NCBI GenBank assembly: GCA_938037005.1
Contig: CALHVR010000082.1
Span: forward strand, 1 to 15,656
Origin: an uncultured Leptotrichiaceae bacterium
GTDB lineage: Bacteria > Fusobacteriota > Fusobacteriia > Fusobacteriales > Leptotrichiaceae
DNA length: 15,656 bases
Direction of reading: 5' to 3'
Numbering within the stretch: the first letter of the stretch is position 1; every line of letters starts with the position of its first letter. Shown piece after piece: positions 12,455 through 15,656 of this stretch. The notes beneath the pieces are model-generated. The model was not told where the DNA came from. It saw only the letters and a program-made list of their open reading frames with translations, and did not search any database. The translations under genes were made by a program, and so were the position numbers.

Positions 12455-14584
12455 ATGTTTGATGAAAGAGTTTACGGATTTAATGTAGGAAATCAAAAAA
12501 TAAAAATAAGTACAGGGAAAATTGCAAGGCAAGCTGGTGGATCGGCAATGATTCAAGCAGGAGGAACAGTTTTATTAGTTACAGCAACAAGAAGTAAAGA
12601 TGTAAAAGATGGACAAGATTTTTTCCCATTAACAGTTGACTATATTGAAAAATTTTATGCTTCGGGGAAATTTCCAGGAGGATTTATAAAAAGAGAATCA
12701 AAACCATCAACTGATGAAATTTTAATTTCAAGATTGGTAGATAGACCAATAAGACCACTATTTCCAGATGGATTTTTAAATGCAGTACATATTGTAATTA
12801 CTGTAATGTCGTTTGATGGAGTAAATAAACCTGAAAACTTGGCAACGATAGGAGTTTCGGTTGCTTTAGGATTGTCTGACATTCCATTTGTAGGAACTGT
12901 AGCGGGAGTGACTGTAGGTTATATAGATGGAGAATATATTTTAAATCCAACTGAAGAACAATTAAAAATTTCGGAAGTACATTTATCAGTTGCTGGGACA
13001 AAAGATGCAGTAACAATGGTAGAAGCTGGAGCTAAAGAAGTTTCGGAAGAAGTAATGTTAGAAGCGATAATGTTTGGACATGACAGAATTAAAGAAATTT
13101 GTGCTGAGCAATATAAATTCTTATCGCAATTTGAAGTAACAAAATATGAATTTGAAAAAGCTGAAGTTGATGCAGAAGTAAAAGAATATTTAGATAATTT
13201 TGTAGGAAAAGTAAAAGAAGCAATAATGGTTCCGGGGAAATTAGAAAAATATGAAGCAATTGATAATTTAGAAGCGGAATTATTTGAAGGGTTTGTTGCA
13301 AAATTTGAAGCTGAAGGAAGAGAATTTCCGGAAGAATTAGAAAAAGTATTTAAAAATTATTATCACGATATAGAGAAAAAAGTTGTGAGAGATGCGATTT
13401 TATATGAAAAATATAGAGCAGATGGGAGAACAACAACAGAAATAAGACCTTTAGATGTGGAAATTGATACTTTACCAATGCCACATGGATCGGCATTGTT
13501 TACAAGAGGAGAAACACAAGCATTAGTAGTTGCAACTTTAGGAAGTAAAGAAGATGAACAAATTGTAGATTTAATGGAAGGAGAAACAAGTAAAAAATTC
13601 TTCTTACATTATAATTTCCCACCATATTCAGTAGGTGAAGCTGGATTTATGAGAGCACCAGGAAGAAGAGAGTTAGGGCATGGGAACTTAGCAGAAAGAG
13701 CTTTAAAATATGTAATGCCATCACAAGATGAATTTCCGTATACAGTAAGGTTAGTTTCAGAAATTACAGAATCAAATGGATCGTCATCACAAGCAAGTAT
13801 TTGTGGAGGGTCGTTAGCATTAATGGCAGCTGGAGTACCAATAAAATCTACTGTTGCCGGAATTGCAATGGGACTTGTTAAAGAAGGAGATACGTTTACA
13901 ATATTAACTGATATTCAAGGGTTAGAAGATCATTTAGGAGATATGGACTTTAAAGTGGCAGGAACTAGAAATGGTATAACTGCAATTCAAATGGATATAA
14001 AAATTGAAGGAATTACAAGAGAAATTATGGAAATCGCTTTAAAACAGGCACTTGAAGGAAGATTATTTATAATTGATAAAATGGAAACAGTTATAGATAA
14101 ACCAAGACCAGAAGTTTCAGAAAATGCACCAAAAATTGAGATGTTAAAAATAGACCCTAACAAAATTTCTGTATTAATTGGACCTGGTGGAAAAATGATA
14201 AAATCAATTATTGAAGAAACAGGAGTTTCGATTGATATAGAAGATGATGGAAGTGTGGCAATTTATGGAAAAGATCCTGAAATGATGAAAAAAGCGTTAG
14301 AATTAGTTAAACTTCAAACACAATCAGTTGAGTTGAATGCAGTTTATGAAGGAAAAGTTACAAAACTTGCTAAATTTGGAGCTTTTGTAGAAGTGTTGCC
14401 GGGGAAAGAAGGATTATTACATATTTCAGAAATTAGTAATAAAAGAGTAGCTAAAGTTGAAGATGTTTTAAAAGAAGGTCAAATTGTGACAGTTAAAGTT
14501 ATAACTCTTGAAGATGAAAATAAATTTAATTTAAGTATGAAAGCGTTAATAACTGATGAGGGAAAAAATGAAACAGAAAAATAA
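12455..14584 (+). CDS. pnp: Polyribonucleotide nucleotidyltransferase (PNPase)
   Basis: A phosphorolytic 3'-to-5' exoribonuclease that forms a trimeric ring and takes part in mRNA decay, often in a degradosome. The 709-residue product has the full architecture: first RNase PH domain (about 1-215), helical domain (235-320), second RNase PH domain (about 325-550), KH domain with GxxG at G576-PG-G579 (IGPGGK), and S1 domain (about 628-697, NAVYEGKVTKLAKFGAFVEV). Catalytic features of the second PH domain are present: SNGSSSQASICGGSLALM (the serine-rich phosphate loop) and TDIQGLEDHLGDMDFK with D486 and D492. AGGAGG lies 5 nt before the ATG. The next gene starts inside its 3' end, so pnp heads an operon with the lipoprotein, pgsA and the YggT gene. 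Control through the upstream hairpin leader is likely. Confidence 0.98.
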   Translation: MFDERVYGFNVGNQKIKISTGKIARQAGGSAMIQAGGTVLLVTATRSKDVKDGQDFFPLTVDYIEKFYASGKFPGGFIKRESKPSTDEILISRLVDRPIRPLFPDGFLNAVHIVITVMSFDGVNKPENLATIGVSVALGLSDIPFVGTVAGVTVGYIDGEYILNPTEEQLKISEVHLSVAGTKDAVTMVEAGAKEVSEEVMLEAIMFGHDRIKEICAEQYKFLSQFEVTKYEFEKAEVDAEVKEYLDNFVGKVKEAIMVPGKLEKYEAIDNLEAELFEGFVAKFEAEGREFPEELEKVFKNYYHDIEKKVVRDAILYEKYRADGRTTTEIRPLDVEIDTLPMPHGSALFTRGETQALVVATLGSKEDEQIVDLMEGETSKKFFLHYNFPPYSVGEAGFMRAPGRRELGHGNLAERALKYVMPSQDEFPYTVRLVSEITESNGSSSQASICGGSLALMAAGVPIKSTVAGIAMGLVKEGDTFTILTDIQGLEDHLGDMDFKVAGTRNGITAIQMDIKIEGITREIMEIALKQALEGRLFIIDKMETVIDKPRPEVSENAPKIEMLKIDPNKISVLIGPGGKMIKSIIEETGVSIDIEDDGSVAIYGKDPEMMKKALELVKLQTQSVELNAVYEGKVTKLAKFGAFVEVLPGKEGLLHISEISNKRVAKVEDVLKEGQIVTVKVITLEDENKFNLSMKALITDEGKNETEK

Positions 14585-14810
14585 AGTGATATTAGTAATA
14601 AGTTTATTATTCGCTTTAATGTCTTGCACATCAATTTCTAAAAATGGAAAAGTAGGAGCATTAAATCCTGCTTCAAAATATTGTTTAAAAAAAGGTGGAA
14701 AATTTGAAATAAGAAAAACTTATGCAGGTTCAGAGTATGGAGTTTGTAAATATAAAAATGAAAATGAAGTGGAAGAGTGGGAATATTTTAGAAACAATAA
14801 CAAAAAATAG
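14568..14810 (+). CDS. DUF333 small lipoprotein
   Basis: An 80-residue exported lipoprotein. The signal peptide MKQKNKVILVISLLFALMSC puts the lipidated cysteine at residue 20. The mature part matches DUF333: NPASKYCLKKGGKFEIRK (33-50), YGVCKY (57-62) and EEWEYFR (69-75). Two family cysteines, C39 and C60, are kept; the later cysteines seen in many relatives are missing. The function of the family is not established (some members carry a doubtful hemolysin label). The gene overlaps the end of pnp by 17 bp in another frame. An ATG at 14556 is also possible, but GAGGG (14558-14562) stands 5 nt before the ATG at 14568, which gives a cleaner signal peptide, so that one is chosen. Its TAG stop is part of the pgsA ribosome site. 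Confidence 0.82.
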   Translation: MKQKNKVILVISLLFALMSCTSISKNGKVGALNPASKYCLKKGGKFEIRKTYAGSEYGVCKYKNENEVEEWEYFRNNNKK

Positions 14811-14819
14811 GAGAAAGTT

Positions 14820-15365
14820 ATGAATTTACCTAATAAATTAGCAATGTTAAGAATGATTTTGATAATTCCGTTTGTGTTAATAATGCAAGTTGCGTTGTCA
14901 ACAGATAATGTATCTTTAGAAATATTTACGAGATTAATTGCAACAATTATATTTGTGGGAGCAGCAATTACAGATTATTTTGATGGGAAAATAGCTAGAA
15001 AATATAATATGATTACGAATTTAGGGAAATTAATAGATCCTTTAGCAGATAAACTTTTAGTAATTTCAGCGATGGTTGTTTTTACAAAATATGATAGGCT
15101 TAGTTTATGGATTGTTTTAATTATAATTTTTAGAGAATTATTAATAACAGGATTAAGATCGATTGTAGCAGCAGAAGGAATTGTTATAGCGGCAGAAACG
15201 TTAGGAAAATGGAAAACAACGACACAAATGATAGCTTTGACTATTATGATTTTATTACCTACAAGTGGATTTGTAAACAATATTTTGATGATAATACCGT
15301 TGATATTAACAATTCAGTCAGGCGTAGAATATGTTATGAAATCAAAAGAAATTTTAATAAAATAA
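14820..15365 (+). CDS. pgsA: CDP-diacylglycerol-glycerol-3-phosphate 3-phosphatidyltransferase
   Basis: An integral membrane enzyme making phosphatidylglycerol phosphate from CDP-diacylglycerol and glycerol 3-phosphate, the committed step to phosphatidylglycerol. The 181-residue product starts MNLPNKLAMLRM, the typical PgsA opening (family form NlPNkLTllR). It has the complete CDP-alcohol phosphatidyltransferase motif: D52..D55 G56..A59 R60, G69, D73 and D77 (TDYFDGKIAR then LGKLIDPLADK). About five or six helices are predicted by eye. TAGGAG (14808-14813), overlapping the stop of the lipoprotein gene, lies 6 nt before the ATG. A phosphatidylserine or cardiolipin synthase of the same superfamily is less likely given the N-terminus and length. 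Confidence 0.94.
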   Translation: MNLPNKLAMLRMILIIPFVLIMQVALSTDNVSLEIFTRLIATIIFVGAAITDYFDGKIARKYNMITNLGKLIDPLADKLLVISAMVVFTKYDRLSLWIVLIIIFRELLITGLRSIVAAEGIVIAAETLGKWKTTTQMIALTIMILLPTSGFVNNILMIIPLILTIQSGVEYVMKSKEILIK

Positions 15366-15406
15366 ATGTTGTATATGAAATAGATTTACAATAAGAAAGG
15401 AAATAA

Positions 15407-15656
15407 ATGTTATCAATATTTTATAAAATGGTAGATTTTTATTCTATATTAATTGTTATAAGTGTTTTGGCATCTTGGGTTGATCCGATGTATAAAATGC
15501 AGATTTTTAATACAATTAGAAAACTTACAGATCCGTATTTGAGAATATTTAAAGTTATAATACCAATAGGTAATGGTGCAATAGATATTTCACCAATTAT
15601 AGCTTTATGGATTTTGAATATAATAAAAAGATTATTAGTGAAGTTGGACTTTTGGC
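15407..15656 (+). CDS. YggT-family membrane protein, 3' end missing
   Basis: The frame opens at the ATG at 15407, with AAAGG 6 nt before it, and stays open to the window edge (83 codons and one base). The first helix (about 8-23) ends at LASWVDP. The stretch LTDPYLRIFKVIIPIGNGAIDISPIIALWIL follows; its pieces LTDPYLRIFK, VIIPIG and IDISPIIAL are the YggT hallmarks (family form LTEPLLRPIRRIIPPVGGIDLSPIVAL). A second helix starts in the last part. YggT proteins of about 85-100 residues are often linked to cell-division and septum genes in Firmicutes and cyanobacteria; the biochemical role is not settled. It is probably the fourth gene of the pnp operon, 41 bp after pgsA. Confidence 0.85.
   Translation, partial: MLSIFYKMVDFYSILIVISVLASWVDPMYKMQIFNTIRKLTDPYLRIFKVIIPIGNGAIDISPIIALWILNIIKRLLVKLDFW

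Noticed and set aside
12655..13301. Three minus-strand frames inside pnp
   Set aside because: All lie opposite conserved PNPase domains and have biased Leu/Gln/Ile or Ser/Pro composition expected of shadows.
15209..15394. Plus-strand frame of 61 codons in the end of pgsA
   Set aside because: Almost all of it overlaps pgsA in another frame, it matches no family, and it has no proper ribosome site.

Overview
The window is a stretch of chromosome from a very AT-rich, anaerobe-like bacterium. Codons end mostly in A or T, and nearly every gene has a strong AGGAG/GGAGG ribosome binding site. My best inference is a fusobacterium (Leptotrichia/Sneathia/Streptobacillus side). The case rests on the base composition, the minimal SufS-SufU pair, the short metNIQ set, the DUF438 sensor and the pnp-pgsA-YggT cluster; a low-GC Firmicute is not excluded. 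No tRNA, rRNA, CRISPR array, insertion sequence or phage gene is visible.

Layout. (1) Bases 1-506: 3' part of a membrane protein gene with three W-x5/6-IP repeats. (2) 541-1498: LysR-type regulator with its own promoter. (3) 1519-2697: tpiA-secG operon closed by a strong terminator. (4) 2699-4860: sufS-sufU-osmC (Fe-S cluster/sulfur transfer plus a thiol-type OsmC protein), starting inside the previous terminator region and ending at a bidirectional terminator. (5) 4869-7060, minus strand: metN-metI-metQ, a methionine-type ABC importer whose ATPase lacks the usual C-terminal regulatory domain. (6) 7064-8287, minus: two integral membrane proteins of unknown function (DUF441, DUF389). (7) 8426-10090: large cytoplasmic DUF438/hemerythrin/PAS/DUF1858 sensor-like protein, divergent from DUF389 over overlapping promoters. 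(8) 10179-10772: PduO-type cobalamin adenosyltransferase. (9) 10792-11558: rlmB rRNA methyltransferase. (10) 11562-12220: crr-like glucose-type PTS IIA, ending in an unusually regular three-tier hairpin. (11) 12263-15656: pnp preceded by a strong promoter and a leader of about 157 nt folding into a very long hairpin, followed by a DUF333 lipoprotein, pgsA and a YggT-family gene that runs off the end.

Most of the window is housekeeping. The parts worth a second look are non-coding: the 127-nt imperfect palindrome in the pnp leader (a probable analogue of the RNase III/PNPase autoregulatory leader of enterobacteria), and the 77-nt nested hairpin after crr, which also contains a 16-codon reading frame with its own ribosome binding site. 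Seven of nine recognisable promoters carry an extended -10 (TGN before the hexamer). Several starts given here differ from the longest possible reading frame because the ribosome binding site points to an internal codon: tpiA, sufS, the DUF441 gene (TTG), the DUF438 gene and the DUF333 lipoprotein.
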